Assembly: GCF_003997495.1 (NCBI RefSeq) | Contig: NZ_RZRU01000008.1 | Location: forward strand, 171,905-235,904 | Direction: 5' to 3' | Source of the DNA: Mesorhizobium sp. M7A.F.Ca.US.008.03.1.1 | GTDB lineage: Bacteria; Pseudomonadota; Alphaproteobacteria; Rhizobiales; Rhizobiaceae | DNA length: 64,000 bases | Shown: positions 43,429-53,801 of the stretch, piece after piece | How the letters are laid out: each line of letters begins with the position of its first letter | Numbering within the stretch: position 1 is the stretch's first letter | The notes under the pieces: model-generated | Databases searched by the model: none | Seen by the model: the letters and a program-made list of their open reading frames with translations, nothing else | What the model was told of the DNA's origin: nothing | Made by a program: the position numbers and the translations under genes

Positions 43429-44250
43429 ATGGCAACGGCAAGCAGCGCACAGCGCGAACCTTCCATGGAAGAGATACTGGCTTCCATCAGGCGGATCATT
43501 GAGGACAGCGACGGCGGCCGCAAGCAGCCGGGCGACGCCGATGAGCTCAGCCAGGATCTGGAGCGCGCGTCGAGCGCCTATGCGACCCCCGATGTGGAAG
43601 CATTCCGTGCCGACCTGCATGCTGCCCCCGAGGTCAGGAAGCCGGTCACGCTGGCGGAAGTCCAGGCACAGTTGCCGGCGGCCGAGCCGGTGATTGCGCG
43701 CATGGAAACGCCGGTACGCCCCGATCCCGCCTCGGCAAGGCCATCGATGACACTCGCCGAGGTCAGCGCCCGCGTTGCAGCCGAGCCGGCTGCGGTCGAC
43801 GCACCAGCATCGCGTCCTGTTCCTGCTGCCGACGTCGCCGACTGGCGGCGCGAGATCGCCGCGGTTGGCGAGCAGGCGAGGGCGGCGGTGCCGGACAGGG
43901 GCGAGGCCCCCAAGGCGGTTGCCCAGCCGCCGGTGGACAATCTCGGGGACGAGCCGGCCGCGGAACCGGTCGTCGAGCCGCCTCGTCCGGATGCAAGCGT
44001 GGTGCGGCCGGTGGCGGCCAGCGACGCGCCGCGTCCGGCGATCGTTTCCGAGCACACCGGCCGGCAGGTCGCCGCCGCCTTTGGCGAGCTTTCCGACGCG
44101 TTTGCCAGCCGCAGCAAGAAGACATTCGACGAGATGGCCGAAGAGATGCTGCGGCCGATGCTGCAGGATTGGCTCGACAACAATCTGCCGACACTGGTCG
44201 AAAGACTGGTGCGCGAGGAGATCGAGCGCGTGGCGCGCGGGGCGCAGTAG
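43429..44250 (+). CDS. popZ: PopZ / DUF2497 polar organising protein
   Basis: A 273-residue protein with the PopZ plan. A short N-terminal helix, REPSMEEILASIRRIIEDSD, binds clients. A long acidic Pro/Ala-rich disordered middle (about 30-190) follows, then a C-terminal oligomerisation segment with MAEEMLRPMLQDWLDNNLPTLVERLV. PopZ forms a condensate at a cell pole that anchors the chromosome origin and signalling proteins; in Agrobacterium it marks the growing pole. It lies just upstream of valS. The ATG at 43429 is chosen from the conserved N-terminus. Confidence 0.88.
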   Translation: MATASSAQREPSMEEILASIRRIIEDSDGGRKQPGDADELSQDLERASSAYATPDVEAFRADLHAAPEVRKPVTLAEVQAQLPAAEPVIARMETPVRPDPASARPSMTLAEVSARVAAEPAAVDAPASRPVPAADVADWRREIAAVGEQARAAVPDRGEAPKAVAQPPVDNLGDEPAAEPVVEPPRPDASVVRPVAASDAPRPAIVSEHTGRQVAAAFGELSDAFASRSKKTFDEMAEEMLRPMLQDWLDNNLPTLVERLVREEIERVARGAQ

Positions 44251-44272
44251 TTCTCCATACCCATCGCCCAGG

Positions 44273-44304
44273 AGAAACGGCGCCTTCGTGGCGCCGTTTC
44301 TTTT
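44273..44304 (+). terminator. Rho-independent terminator after popZ
   Basis: AGAAACGGCGCC (44273-44284), loop TTCGT, GGCGCCGTTTCT (44290-44301), then TTT. Confidence 0.85.
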
Positions 44305-44470
44305 GGTGAAGTCGTTTGTTGGCAGGACGACGGATCGCTTTCCGTTGAAATGACCAAGGTCGCGCCTATCTGGTTGTGAGGGTCCGAGACAGCCCTTGCG
44401 GTTGACTTGGCCAAAACCTTCCGATTTACACCGGACCAGCAAAACTCCCGACAGCGCGGACCATTTTCCC

Positions 44471-47254
44471 ATGCTTGAAAAGACCTACGACGCCAAAACC
44501 GTCGAGCCGAAGATCGCCAAAGTCTGGGAAGAGGCCGACGCGTTTCGCGCCGGTGCCGGGGCCGAGGAGGGGGCGGAAGCCTTCGCGATCGTCATCCCGC
44601 CGCCGAATGTCACCGGCTCGCTGCATATGGGCCACGCGCTCAACAACACGCTGCAGGATATATTGGTGCGCTTCGAGCGCATGCGCGGCAAGAATGTCCT
44701 GTGGCAGCCGGGCATGGACCATGCCGGTATTGCCACGCAGATGGTGGTCGAGCGGCAGCTGATGGAAAAGCAGATCCATCGCCGCGACCTGACCCGCGAA
44801 CAGTTCATCGAGAAAGTGTGGGAGTGGAAGGCCGAATCCGGCGGCGCGATCTTCAACCAGTTGAAGCGGCTCGGCGCCTCGGCCGACTGGTCACGCGAAC
44901 GCTTCACCATGGACGAAGGCCTGTCCAAGGCCGTGCTCGAAGTGTTCGTCACGCTCTACAAGGAAGGGCTGATCTACAAGGACAAGCGCCTTGTGAACTG
45001 GGACCCCAAGCTGCTCACCGCGATCTCCGATCTCGAGGTCGAGCAGCAGGAGGTCAACGGCAATCTCTGGCACTTCCGCTATCCCATCGAGGGCGAAACC
45101 TTCGACCCGGAGAACCCGAAAACCTTCATCACCGTGGCGACGACTCGTCCCGAGACGATGCTGGGCGATACCGCCGTCGCCGTGCACCCCGACGACGAGC
45201 GCTTCCGGCATCTGGTCGGCAAGAACATCGTCCTGCCGATCGTTGGCCGCAGGATTCCCGTGGTGGCGGACGAGTATTCCGATCCGGAAAAGGGTTCGGG
45301 CGCGGTCAAGATCACGCCGGCGCACGATTTCAACGACTTCGAGGTCGGCAAGCGCCACAAGCTGCCGGCGATCAATATCCTGACCACGGAGGCGGCAGTA
45401 AGCCTCAGGGATAATGAGGATTTCCTTGCCGGCATCGAGGTGACGCCGGAGCGCCAGCTTGTCTGGGACGAGCTCGACGGCCTCGATCGCTTCGTCGCGC
45501 GCAAGAAGATCGTCGAGTTGATGGAAGAGGGCGGCTTCCTCGAAAAGGTCGAGCCGCATCGCCACGCCGTGCCGCATGGCGATCGCGGAGGCGTGCCGAT
45601 CGAGCCGTTCCTGACCGAGCAATGGTATGCCAATGCGGCGGAACTGGCCAAGCCGGCAATCGCTTCAGTGCGCGAAGGACGCACGAACTTCGTGCCGAAG
45701 AACTGGGAAAAGACCTATTTCGACTGGATGGAGAACATCCAGCCCTGGTGCATCTCGCGCCAGCTCTGGTGGGGTCATCAGATTCCGGCCTGGTACGGGC
45801 CGGACGGGCGCGTCTTCGTCGAGAAGACCGAGGAAGAGGCGCTGAGCGCTGCGATCGAATTCTATCTGGCGCTGGAAGGACCGTGGAAGGCCTGGGTCGA
45901 GGACAAGCTGGAGAACTTCAAGCCGGGCGAGATCCTGACCCGTGACGAGGACGTGCTGGACACCTGGTTCTCGTCGGCGCTGTGGCCGTTCTCGACGCTG
46001 GGTTGGCCGGATGAGACGCCCGAGCTGAAGACCTATTACCAGACCGACGTGCTGGTGACCGGCTTCGACATCATCTTCTTTTGGGTCGCCCGCATGATGA
46101 TGATGGGCCTGCACTTCATGGACGAGGAGCCGTTCCACACCGTCTATGTCCATGCGCTGGTGCGTGACAAGAACGGGCAGAAGATGTCGAAGTCGAAAGG
46201 CAACGTCATCGATCCGCTCGATCTCATCGACGAATACGGGGCCGATGCACTGCGCTTCACGCTGACGGTGATGGCGGCGCAGGGCCGCGACGTGAAGCTC
46301 GACCCGGCGCGCATCGCCGGCTATCGCAATTTCGGCACCAAGCTGTGGAACGCCACGCGCTTTGCCGAGATGAACGAGGTGGCGCGCAATGATGATTTCT
46401 GGCTGAACGACGCCAAGCTGGCGGTCAACCGCTGGATCCTCACCGAGCTGACACGGGCGGCGCGCGAGATCACCGACGGCATTACCTCATACCGCTTCAA
46501 CGAGGCGGCGGGCGCTGCCTACCGCTTCGTCTGGAACCTGTTCTGCGACTGGTACCTGGAACTGCTGAAGCCGGTGTTCATGGGCACCGACGAGGCGGCC
46601 AAGGCCGAAAGCCGAGCCTGCGTCGCCTTCGTGCTCGACGAGATCTACAAGCTGCTGCATCCGATGATGCCGTTCATGACCGAGGAACTGTGGGCGCAGA
46701 CCGCTGGCGAAGGCAAGCAACGCCCTTCGCTGCTGTGCCATGCCGCGTGGCCGTCGCCGGATTTCGAAGACGCCGAGGCCGCAGCAGACATCAATTGGCT
46801 GGTCGACCTCGTCTCCGGCATCCGCTCGGTGCGTTCGGAGATGAACGTGCCGCCGGCAGCCATTGCACCGCTCGTCGTGGTGGGCGCCAACGATGTGACA
46901 CGCGAGCGCCTCGTTCGCGAGGATTCGGCGATCAAGCGGCTGGCGCGGGTCGGCGACATCTCGCTTGCCGATGTCGCGCCCAAGGGTTCGGCGCAGATCG
47001 TGCTCAACGAGGCGACGATCTGCCTGCCGCTTGGCAGCCTGATCGACCTCGCCGCCGAGGCTGCACGGCTGCAGAAGGAGCTGGCCAAGGTGACCGAAGA
47101 GATCGCGCGCCTGCACAAGAAGCTGTCGAACGAAAGGTTCGTCGCCAGCGCGCCGGCCGAGATCGTCGATGCCGAGCGTGAAAAGCTCGCCGAATACCGC
47201 GATGCGCAGGACAAGCTGTCGGTCGCGTTGGTCAGGGTTCGCGACGCCGGCTGA
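44471..47254 (+). CDS. valS: Valyl-tRNA synthetase
   Basis: Charges tRNA-Val. The 927-residue class I synthetase has the HIGH motif as HMGH (residues 52-55, within [14 protein letters not shown]), the editing domain ([19 protein letters not shown]) and KMSKS at 571-575. A C-terminal coiled coil (about 860-925, [22 protein letters not shown]) binds tRNA. The ATG at 44471 matches the family N-terminus; 25 earlier codons are ignored. It follows popZ and its terminator. Confidence 0.97.
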   Translation: MLEKTYDAKTVEPKIAKVWEEADAFRAGAGAEEGAEAFAIVIPPPNVTGSLHMGHALNNTLQDILVRFERMRGKNVLWQPGMDHAGIATQMVVERQLMEKQIHRRDLTREQFIEKVWEWKAESGGAIFNQLKRLGASADWSRERFTMDEGLSKAVLEVFVTLYKEGLIYKDKRLVNWDPKLLTAISDLEVEQQEVNGNLWHFRYPIEGETFDPENPKTFITVATTRPETMLGDTAVAVHPDDERFRHLVGKNIVLPIVGRRIPVVADEYSDPEKGSGAVKITPAHDFNDFEVGKRHKLPAINILTTEAAVSLRDNEDFLAGIEVTPERQLVWDELDGLDRFVARKKIVELMEEGGFLEKVEPHRHAVPHGDRGGVPIEPFLTEQWYANAAELAKPAIASVREGRTNFVPKNWEKTYFDWMENIQPWCISRQLWWGHQIPAWYGPDGRVFVEKTEEEALSAAIEFYLALEGPWKAWVEDKLENFKPGEILTRDEDVLDTWFSSALWPFSTLGWPDETPELKTYYQTDVLVTGFDIIFFWVARMMMMGLHFMDEEPFHTVYVHALVRDKNGQKMSKSKGNVIDPLDLIDEYGADALRFTLTVMAAQGRDVKLDPARIAGYRNFGTKLWNATRFAEMNEVARNDDFWLNDAKLAVNRWILTELTRAAREITDGITSYRFNEAAGAAYRFVWNLFCDWYLELLKPVFMGTDEAAKAESRACVAFVLDEIYKLLHPMMPFMTEELWAQTAGEGKQRPSLLCHAAWPSPDFEDAEAAADINWLVDLVSGIRSVRSEMNVPPAAIAPLVVVGANDVTRERLVREDSAIKRLARVGDISLADVAPKGSAQIVLNEATICLPLGSLIDLAAEAARLQKELAKVTEEIARLHKKLSNERFVASAPAEIVDAEREKLAEYRDAQDKLSVALVRVRDAG

Positions 47255-47611
47255 GGGTAGATTCGCGAGACTTTAGCCCTCTCTAAATTGCTGGTTTTCC
47301 GCCTTGAAAATCAGCATTCCGCTGCGTTAATGTTGACGTAAACGGAAGTTTTAGCCCCATTGTTGCCATAATGTAACAATGGGGCTCCCGGAGCTTAAAA
47401 AACGCTGTTTTCGAACCTTTTTGGACGGGTTTGCTCTGTTTTTGATAGCGGATCCGCCATCATGGACCGTTTTTCGACCTTGCCGCATACCGTTGCATTT
47501 CCTCGAAAATGCGCCTGGCGAATGTGTACATGTACGTCCTTGAATTCGTTGTTGCACCGTTAACCTGAATTGGTTCTAGCTTGATGCACTCGAATTCGGG
47601 GAGGACATTTC
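47255..47611. other. Non-coding region between valS and the FadL-like gene
   Basis: 357 bp, clearly more AT-rich than its flanks and without a supported frame. It contains the 34-bp hairpin at 47353-47386 and AT-rich promoter-like sequence near the 3' end. A long leader or a small RNA is possible; nothing more can be shown. Confidence 0.5.
47353..47386. promoter_or_regulatory. Perfect 12-bp inverted repeat upstream of the FadL-like gene
   Basis: AGCCCCATTGTT (47353-47364) and AACAATGGGGCT (47375-47386) enclose 10 bases. No T-run follows on either strand, so it may be an operator or an RNA hairpin rather than a simple terminator for valS. Confidence 0.45.
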
Positions 47612-48862
47612 ATGACTATTCTGCGACTGAAAGCGCTGCTGGGGGCGGGGTGCTTTTCGCTGGCTTTGATCGGGACGGCGATGAACGCGGCACATGCCGG
47701 CGGCATCGAGCGCGGCGGCTACGACATCGACCTTCTGTTCGATCCGGCGCCGTTCGCCACCGAAGCGGAATCGACCTATGTGATGCCGCAACGCAAGCTC
47801 AAGAATGCGGTGGACACCAACCCGCTCGACGGCAATTTGACTCCACTGGGCAGCACGGCGAAGGACAGCGAGAGCTATTGGGTGCCGCGGATCGGCGTCA
47901 AGGCCCAGATCGTCCAAGGTGTCGACTGTATGTTCGACTATTCCCAGCCTTGGGGTGCGCACACAAATCCGGGTCTTTGGGCCGGTGCCCAGTCCAACAT
48001 GGAAACCGACATCAAAAGCAACAACTACGCCACAACCTGCTCCTACAAGATGGACGCCGGCAAAGGCCAGGTTCGCTTCATCGGCGGCGTCTACTACCAG
48101 GAAGTCTATGGCTTCAAGCAAGACCTGATATCGCCGCTGGTGCCGGATTTCCAGGGAACCGGTCGGGTGGATCTCAAAGGCACCGGCTGGGGCTGGCGCG
48201 CCGGCCTCGCCTATGAAATCCCCGAGATCGCGCTGCGCGCGAGTCTCGTCTACAATTCGCGGGTCAAGCTCGACAACATCTCCGGCACGCTGGATTTGAC
48301 GCATGTTGGCAGCGTGGTGCTGCCGATCTATGGCGCGACGGAATATATGCCGGATACGGTCGAATTGAAATTGCAGTCAGGCATTGCGCCTGGCTGGCTT
48401 GCCTTTGGTTCGCTCAAGTGGGTCAATTGGAGCCTGCTGCAGAGTGTTCCGATTTGTGTCGTAGGTACTCCCGCCGCGGCTTGCTTTACAGGCGGTGCTG
48501 GTTCTGGTTCAGCTCAGGTCACTTCGCTCGACTTGATGTATCGTGACGGTTGGACCGTTACCGGCGGCATCGGCCACAAGTTCAACGATCAGTGGAGCGC
48601 CGCCGGCCAGCTTTCCTGGGATCGCGGCACTTCGCATGGCTATGGCTCGCAGACCGATACCTGGACATTGGGCGGCGGCGTCGCCTTCACACCCAAGCCA
48701 AACATTGAGGTTCGTCTGGCGGGTGCGGTCGGTGTGCTGACCAGTGGCCACTCAGGGACGGTGATTGGCGAGAAAGGCTATATCGCCGGCAATGAAGTCA
48801 GCTATGACTTCGGCAACGATCTGGTCACGGCAATTTCGGGTGGTATCAAGATCAAGTTTTAA
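47612..48862 (+). CDS. FadL/OmpP1-family outer-membrane transport protein
   Basis: A 416-residue barrel protein. A signal peptide (cleavage near AAHAGG, about residue 29) is followed by the FadL-like N-terminal segment, then alternating beta-strand sequence, ending in ISGGIKIKF with a C-terminal phenylalanine as expected for barrel insertion. FadL proteins let long-chain fatty acids or other hydrophobic molecules cross the outer membrane. A strong terminator follows immediately. Confidence 0.85.
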   Translation: MTILRLKALLGAGCFSLALIGTAMNAAHAGGIERGGYDIDLLFDPAPFATEAESTYVMPQRKLKNAVDTNPLDGNLTPLGSTAKDSESYWVPRIGVKAQIVQGVDCMFDYSQPWGAHTNPGLWAGAQSNMETDIKSNNYATTCSYKMDAGKGQVRFIGGVYYQEVYGFKQDLISPLVPDFQGTGRVDLKGTGWGWRAGLAYEIPEIALRASLVYNSRVKLDNISGTLDLTHVGSVVLPIYGATEYMPDTVELKLQSGIAPGWLAFGSLKWVNWSLLQSVPICVVGTPAAACFTGGAGSGSAQVTSLDLMYRDGWTVTGGIGHKFNDQWSAAGQLSWDRGTSHGYGSQTDTWTLGGGVAFTPKPNIEVRLAGAVGVLTSGHSGTVIGEKGYIAGNEVSYDFGNDLVTAISGGIKIKF

Positions 48863-48880
48863 GTCTTTGAAAATTATAAC

Positions 48881-48908
48881 AAAAGGCCGGGCATTGCCCG
48901 GCCTTTTT
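48881..48908 (+). terminator. Rho-independent terminator after the FadL-like gene
   Basis: AAAAGGCCGGGC (48881-48892), loop ATT, GCCCGGCC (48896-48903) and a T-run. Confidence 0.9.
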
Positions 48909-49167
48909 CGTTTGAGTGCGTATTCCCGGTGCTTACGGTATCCAAGCTGCGTTGCATATAAGCCGCACTGGGGCCACCTCGTGCTATTGTGACGTTTTGG
49001 CAACACTTTCTGAACAACCCCTGCGCTGGAAGCCGGGCTGAGGAAATTGCCCATTTCCCGCCATAAACCCGGCGCACCTCGATCTTGTCTCGGGACACGC
49101 GCCAAAAGGCTCGGCGAGGGGCAGGCCGCTCCGCCCCATTTGCAGGGAAGATGGGGCAAGGAAGAGT

Positions 49168-50892
49168 ATGGACGCCAAAGTCATCTCCAAGGCTAAGCTC
49201 CCCAGTCGCCATGTGACCGTCGGTCCGGCGCGTGCGCCGCATCGTTCTTATCTCTATGCGATGGGTTTGTCGGCGGCCGAGATTGCGCAGCCGCTGGTCG
49301 GGGTCGCCTCCTGCTGGAACGAGGCGGCGCCCTGCAACATCTCGCTGATGCGCCAGGCACAGGTGGTCAAGAAGGGCGTCGCTGCCGCCAGCGGCACGCC
49401 GCGCGAATTCTGCACCATCACCGTCACCGATGGCATCGCCATGGGTCACCAGGGCATGAAGTCGTCGCTGGTGTCGCGCGAGGTCATCGCCGATTCGGTC
49501 GAACTCACCATGCGCGGCCATTGCTACGATGCGCTGGTCGGGCTGGCCGGTTGCGACAAGTCGCTGCCCGGCATGATGATGGCCATGGTGCGGCTCAACG
49601 TGCCGTCGATCTTCATCTATGGCGGTTCGATCCTGCCCGGCAGCCATCGCGGTCGCCAGATCACCGTGCAGGATGTGTTCGAGGCGGTTGGCCAGCACTC
49701 GGTAGGCACCATCGATGATGCCGAACTTCTCGAAATCGAGCAGGCGGCCTGCCCGTCGGCCGGCTCCTGCGGCGCCCAATTCACCGCCAACACCATGGCC
49801 ACCGTTGCCGAGGCGATCGGCCTGGCGCTGCCCTATTCCTGCGGCGCCCCGGCACCCTATGAAATGCGCGACCGGTTCAATTTCGCCTCGGGCGAAAAGA
49901 TCATGGAACTGATTGCGAAAAATATCCGGCCGCGCGACATCGTCACGCTGAAGGCGCTGGAGAATGCGGCGACCGTGGTCTCGGCCACCGGCGGTTCGAC
50001 CAACGCGGCACTACATCTGCCGGCGATCGCCCATGAGGCCGGCATCAAGTTCGACCTGTTCGACGTGGCCAAGATATTCGAGAAGACGCCTTACATCGCC
50101 GACCTCAAGCCGGGCGGCAAATATGTCGCCAAGGACATGTTCGAGGCCGGCGGCATTCCGCTGCTGATGAAGACGCTGCTCGACCACGGCTATCTGCATG
50201 GCGACTGCATGACCGTGACTGGCCGCACTTTGGCCGAAAACATGCAGCACGTTGTCTGGAATGAGCATCAGGATGTGGTCCGCCCGGCCAACACACCCAT
50301 TACCCAAACCGGCGGTGTCGTGGGCTTGAAGGGAAACCTTGCCCCCGAAGGCGCGATCGTGAAGGTCGCGGGCATGGCGGAGTTGAAGTTCTCCGGCCCG
50401 GCACGCTGCTTCGATTCGGAAGAGGAATGTTTCGAGGCGGTGACGCATCGCAACTACAAGGAAGGCGAGGTTCTCGTCATTCGCTACGAAGGACCGCGCG
50501 GCGGCCCCGGCATGCGCGAGATGCTGTCGACGACGGCAGCGCTTTACGGTCAGGGCATGGGCGGCAAGGTGGCGCTGATCACCGACGGGCGCTTCTCGGG
50601 TGCGACACGCGGTTTCTGCATCGGCCATGTCGGCCCCGAAGCGGCCGTGGGCGGCCCGATCGGACTGCTCAGGGATGGTGACGTGATCTCGATCGACGCG
50701 GTGAACGGCACGATCGACGTGGCGTTGTCCGATAGCGAACTGGCGGCGAGGGCAAAGACATGGAAGGCGCGCGCGACCGATTATCAGTCGGGCGCGATAT
50801 GGAAATATGCACAGACGGTAGGGCCGGCGCGCGATGGCGCGGTGACCCATCCAGGCGGTGCGAAAGAAACACACTGTTATGCGGACATCTGA
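49168..50892 (+). CDS. ilvD: Dihydroxy-acid dehydratase IlvD
   Basis: Dehydrates dihydroxy acids to 2-keto acids in valine, isoleucine and leucine synthesis. The 574 residues contain the family's iron-sulfur cysteines: Cys-49 and Cys-56 in [11 protein letters not shown], Cys-129 in GCDKSLPG, and Cys-195/Cys-201 in [10 protein letters not shown]-terminal [19 protein letters not shown] is also typical. Relatives in the same superfamily act on sugar acids, but this N-terminus fits IlvD. Its last 14 bases overlap the exoR start. Confidence 0.93.
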   Translation: MDAKVISKAKLPSRHVTVGPARAPHRSYLYAMGLSAAEIAQPLVGVASCWNEAAPCNISLMRQAQVVKKGVAAASGTPREFCTITVTDGIAMGHQGMKSSLVSREVIADSVELTMRGHCYDALVGLAGCDKSLPGMMMAMVRLNVPSIFIYGGSILPGSHRGRQITVQDVFEAVGQHSVGTIDDAELLEIEQAACPSAGSCGAQFTANTMATVAEAIGLALPYSCGAPAPYEMRDRFNFASGEKIMELIAKNIRPRDIVTLKALENAATVVSATGGSTNAALHLPAIAHEAGIKFDLFDVAKIFEKTPYIADLKPGGKYVAKDMFEAGGIPLLMKTLLDHGYLHGDCMTVTGRTLAENMQHVVWNEHQDVVRPANTPITQTGGVVGLKGNLAPEGAIVKVAGMAELKFSGPARCFDSEEECFEAVTHRNYKEGEVLVIRYEGPRGGPGMREMLSTTAALYGQGMGGKVALITDGRFSGATRGFCIGHVGPEAAVGGPIGLLRDGDVISIDAVNGTIDVALSDSELAARAKTWKARATDYQSGAIWKYAQTVGPARDGAVTHPGGAKETHCYADI

Positions 50893-51718
50893 GTTGTTGA
50901 GGTCGTCTGTCTTTTCGGCACTGGTCGTAGCCGCCACGTTTGGCGCGACCTTTGGCGCCGTGGGCCAGGCCATGGCCTTCGACGACAAGGTGTTCGACGA
51001 CAAGACCGGGGTGAAGCCGCAATCGAGCCCCTGGGCGGTGTTCCAGTTCGGCTTCTCCGCCTACAAGAACGGCCACAAGGAACAGGCCGCCGAGGCCTAC
51101 AAATACGCCGCCGAAAACGGCCAGATCGGCGCCACCTGGAAGCTTGCCCGCATGTATGCCGAGGGCGACGGCGTGGCGCGCGACGACTACGAGGCGTTCA
51201 AGTTCTTCTCCGAGATCGTCGACCAGGATGTCGAGCCCGGCTCGCCTGAGGAAAGCTATGTCTCCGACGCGCTGGTGGCGCTTGGCGACTATTTGCGCAC
51301 GGGCATTCCCGGCAGCCCGGTCACCGAGAACGAGGTGGCGGCCCAGGAGTATTACATGCGCGCCGCCGCCAACTACCGCAACCCGAACGCGCAGTTCGAG
51401 ATGGGGCAGATGTTCCTGAAGGGCGAGGGCGGCGTGAAGGCCAGCGTCAAGCAGGCCGGGCGCTGGTTCCAACTCGCCGCCGAGAAAGGCCATGCCGGTG
51501 CACAGGCGACACTGGGCCATCTGTTGTTCCAGAGCGGCAAGATCGTTCGCGGCCTGGCGATGATGACGGCAGCGCTCGAACGCGCTCCGCCGGCTGACCG
51601 GCCCTGGATCCGCGGCATGCAGGAAGAGGCATTTGCCACCGCCGGCGAGGCCGACCGACGCACCGCCATCTCGCTGGCCGATGATATCCTCACCAAGGGC
51701 AACAACGCGGATCAGTAG
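50879..51718 (+). CDS. exoR: Exopolysaccharide regulator ExoR (Sel1-repeat periplasmic protein)
   Basis: A 279-residue periplasmic protein with a signal peptide (cleavage near QAMAF, about residue 35) and Sel1-like helical repeats (about 50-250), for example [25 protein letters not shown] and [16 protein letters not shown]. Length, repeat order and the C-terminal [11 protein letters not shown] match ExoR. ExoR holds the sensor kinase ExoS/ChvG inactive; its degradation switches on exopolysaccharide and represses motility. The ATG at 50879 lies inside ilvD; a GTG at 50858 is less likely. Confidence 0.85.
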   Translation: MRTSELLRSSVFSALVVAATFGATFGAVGQAMAFDDKVFDDKTGVKPQSSPWAVFQFGFSAYKNGHKEQAAEAYKYAAENGQIGATWKLARMYAEGDGVARDDYEAFKFFSEIVDQDVEPGSPEESYVSDALVALGDYLRTGIPGSPVTENEVAAQEYYMRAAANYRNPNAQFEMGQMFLKGEGGVKASVKQAGRWFQLAAEKGHAGAQATLGHLLFQSGKIVRGLAMMTAALERAPPADRPWIRGMQEEAFATAGEADRRTAISLADDILTKGNNADQ

Positions 51719-51767
51719 TCTCGCGGCCGCGTCAGCTTCACCAGCAGCACTCGATTTTCGATCGTGA

Positions 51768-52067
51768 TCAGTTCTCGATCGGCTCTGTCGGCACCATGCT
51801 GGGCACCGGCGTCGAGATCGGCGTGACATGGGGGTGTGGCGCCAGCGTGTTTTCCGGGCAGCTATCCCCGATCTTCGTCCACGAGGTGTTGTTGAGCACC
51901 ATGTCGCAGCGGGCCAGATGGCTCCGGTCGGCAACCGTCAGGCAGGCGACCTGGCCAAGCTGGTAGGATTTTCCGTTGGCCAGGCATTCCTGGTCGGCAA
52001 GTGCCGCCGCAGGAGCGGCCACGGCAAATGCCAGGCCGATCGGACAAAGAGAAAATCGAATGGTCAT
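51768..52067 (-). CDS. Small secreted hypothetical protein
   Basis: A 99-residue product with a signal peptide (cleavage near ALADQE, about residue 25), four cysteines in the mature part (28, 42, 54, 70) and a Pro/Thr-rich tail. AGGGG precedes the ATG at 52067. I know no family; it is probably disulfide-bonded in the periplasm. The open frame upstream is antisense to xthA and is rejected. Confidence 0.7.
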   Translation of the reverse strand: MTIRFSLCPIGLAFAVAAPAAALADQECLANGKSYQLGQVACLTVADRSHLARCDMVLNNTSWTKIGDSCPENTLAPHPHVTPISTPVPSMVPTEPIEN

Positions 52068-52155
52068 GGGAACCCCTGCCGCCATGCTGATCCCCATCAA
52101 GCGCCGGAATGTGGCTATATGAGGTCCAGCGCAGACGTGCCCGGCGAGGGTTCTC

Positions 52156-52950
52156 TCAGGCCGGCTGAAGCGCGAGATCGATCGCCACCGGGACGTGATC
52201 GGACGGCTTTTCCCAGGCACGCACATGCTTTTCGATCGAGGCCGATGAGAACCGGTTGGCGGCTTCCGGCGACAAAAGCAGATGGTCGATGCGGATGCCG
52301 TTGTTCTTCTGCCAGGCGCCGGCCTGATAGTCCCAGAATGTGTAGGTGTCGGGCGCGTCGGTGACCGCGCGCACCGCCTCGGTGAAACCAAGGTTGAGCA
52401 GCCTCCGGAAGGATTGTCGCGTCTGCGGCTGGAACAGGGCGTCGCCCAGCCAGTTCTCCGGAAATCGCGCGTCGATCGGCTCGGGAATGACGTTGTAGTC
52501 GCCGGCGAGCACCAGAGCCTCCTCCAGTCTCAGCCGCTCTTCGGCCCAGCGCTCGAGCCGCGCCATCCAGGACAGCTTGTAAGGAAACTTCTTCTCGTCA
52601 TCGATGGGATTGCCGTTCGGCAGATAGAGCGAGGCGACGCGCAAGGCGCCCTTGTCGGTTGAGAAAACGCCTTCGATGAAACGCGCCTGTTCATCGGCAT
52701 CGTCGCCGGGCAGGCCCCTGATCACCTCGTCGAAGCGCAGCTTCGACAGCAGGGCGACGCCGTTGAAACCCTTTTGGCCGTGGGTTTCGACATTGTAGCC
52801 AAGCGCCTCGATCTCGGCGCGCGGGAATTGCTCGTCGACCGACTTGATCTCCTGCAGGCAGACGATGTCGGGCGCGCTCTCCGTCAGCCAATGGGTGAGG
52901 TTGCCGATGCGGGCGCGGACACCGTTGATGTTCCAGGTGACGATTTTCAT
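52156..52950 (-). CDS. xthA: Exodeoxyribonuclease III
   Basis: AP endonuclease and 3'-5' exonuclease in base-excision repair, 264 residues. Endonuclease/exonuclease/phosphatase-fold motifs are clear: MKIVTWNINGVRAR, CLQEIKSVDEQFP (metal-binding Glu), LAGDYNVIPEPID and the C-terminal IRIDHLLLS and SDHVPVAIDL (catalytic Asp-His). It lies 16 bp after the VOC gene on the same strand. Confidence 0.95.
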   Translation of the reverse strand: MKIVTWNINGVRARIGNLTHWLTESAPDIVCLQEIKSVDEQFPRAEIEALGYNVETHGQKGFNGVALLSKLRFDEVIRGLPGDDADEQARFIEGVFSTDKGALRVASLYLPNGNPIDDEKKFPYKLSWMARLERWAEERLRLEEALVLAGDYNVIPEPIDARFPENWLGDALFQPQTRQSFRRLLNLGFTEAVRAVTDAPDTYTFWDYQAGAWQKNNGIRIDHLLLSPEAANRFSSASIEKHVRAWEKPSDHVPVAIDLALQPA

Positions 52951-52966
52951 GTCGGTCTCGATGCTG

Positions 52967-53362
52967 TTAGCTGGGTTCTGGCGGCGGATGGCGTTCGACC
53001 AGACCGATCGTATTGCCAGCGGGGTCCTTTAGGAAGGCCATCCACTCGCTTTCTCCCGCTGGACCGAACTGGCCCTCCGTGTCGCGATGGACAAGCGTCG
53101 GTGGCGCGGTGAAGGGCACGCCTGCCGCGACCGCCGAAGCATGGAAGTCATCGAGGCCCGATATGTCGAGATAGACGGTTCCGGCCGGTACGCCGTCGGT
53201 GAACAGCAGCCTGATTTCTCCAGCCATGATGAAGGCGATGCCCGGCGGATCGAAGCGTGCATGGACGGCCATGCCGAGTACGTCGCGCCAGAAAGCCAGC
53301 GTCACGTCGAGGTCACGGCCAGCCGACAGCGCGATCTGACGGACCGCGCCGATAACAGGCAT
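52967..53362 (-). CDS. VOC (glyoxalase/bleomycin-resistance) family protein
   Basis: A 131-residue protein with paired beta-alpha-beta-beta-beta units: residues 1-60 (RQIALSAGRDLDVTLAFWRDVLGM) and about 65-125 (ending FLKDPAGNTIGLVERHPP, the typical VOC ending). It starts one base after the erpA stop, so the two are co-transcribed. Substrate unknown. Confidence 0.87.
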   Translation of the reverse strand: MPVIGAVRQIALSAGRDLDVTLAFWRDVLGMAVHARFDPPGIAFIMAGEIRLLFTDGVPAGTVYLDISGLDDFHASAVAAGVPFTAPPTLVHRDTEGQFGPAGESEWMAFLKDPAGNTIGLVERHPPPEPS

Positions 53363-53363
53363 T

Positions 53364-53711
53364 CTATATGGAGAAACTCGTGCCGCAGCCGCAGGAGGCG
53401 ACGGCGTTCGGATTGCGGATCTGGAACGACTGACCCATCAGATCGTCGACGAAATCGATCACTGAGCCGCCCATATAGACCAGCGACAGATCGTCGATCA
53501 GCACCGTGGCACCGTCCTTCTCGATGGCGACGTCGTCGTCGTTGCGCGTATCGACCAGATCGAACTTGTAGGAGAAGCCCGAGCAGCCGCCGCCTTCGAC
53601 CGAAACGCGCAGCGCCGTCTTGCCGGCCTCGTTCGAGACAATCCTAGCGATCCGCTTGGCGGCGGCCTCGGTCATATCGACTTTCATGGCAGTCTTGGCA
53701 TCAGCGCCCAT
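53364..53711 (-). CDS. erpA: Iron-sulfur cluster insertion protein ErpA
   Basis: A 115-residue A-type carrier that delivers Fe-S clusters to target enzymes. The three cysteines are in GGGCSGFSYKF and in the C-terminal SCGCGTSF. The start is taken at 53711 (MGADAKTAMKV); upstream codons to 53765 are unsupported. It is divergent from dgt, 90 bp away, and heads an erpA-VOC-xthA run; dgt-erpA-xthA adjacency is common in alphaproteobacteria. Confidence 0.92.
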   Translation of the reverse strand: MGADAKTAMKVDMTEAAAKRIARIVSNEAGKTALRVSVEGGGCSGFSYKFDLVDTRNDDDVAIEKDGATVLIDDLSLVYMGGSVIDFVDDLMGQSFQIRNPNAVASCGCGTSFSI

Positions 53712-53801
53712 GGGCGTCACCTTGCTTTCGGTTTCACATGATAGGTATGAAGCGCGAGGGGCCAAGTCAACCTGGCTAAGTCAAACGCGGCAGCAGCAGC
53801 C

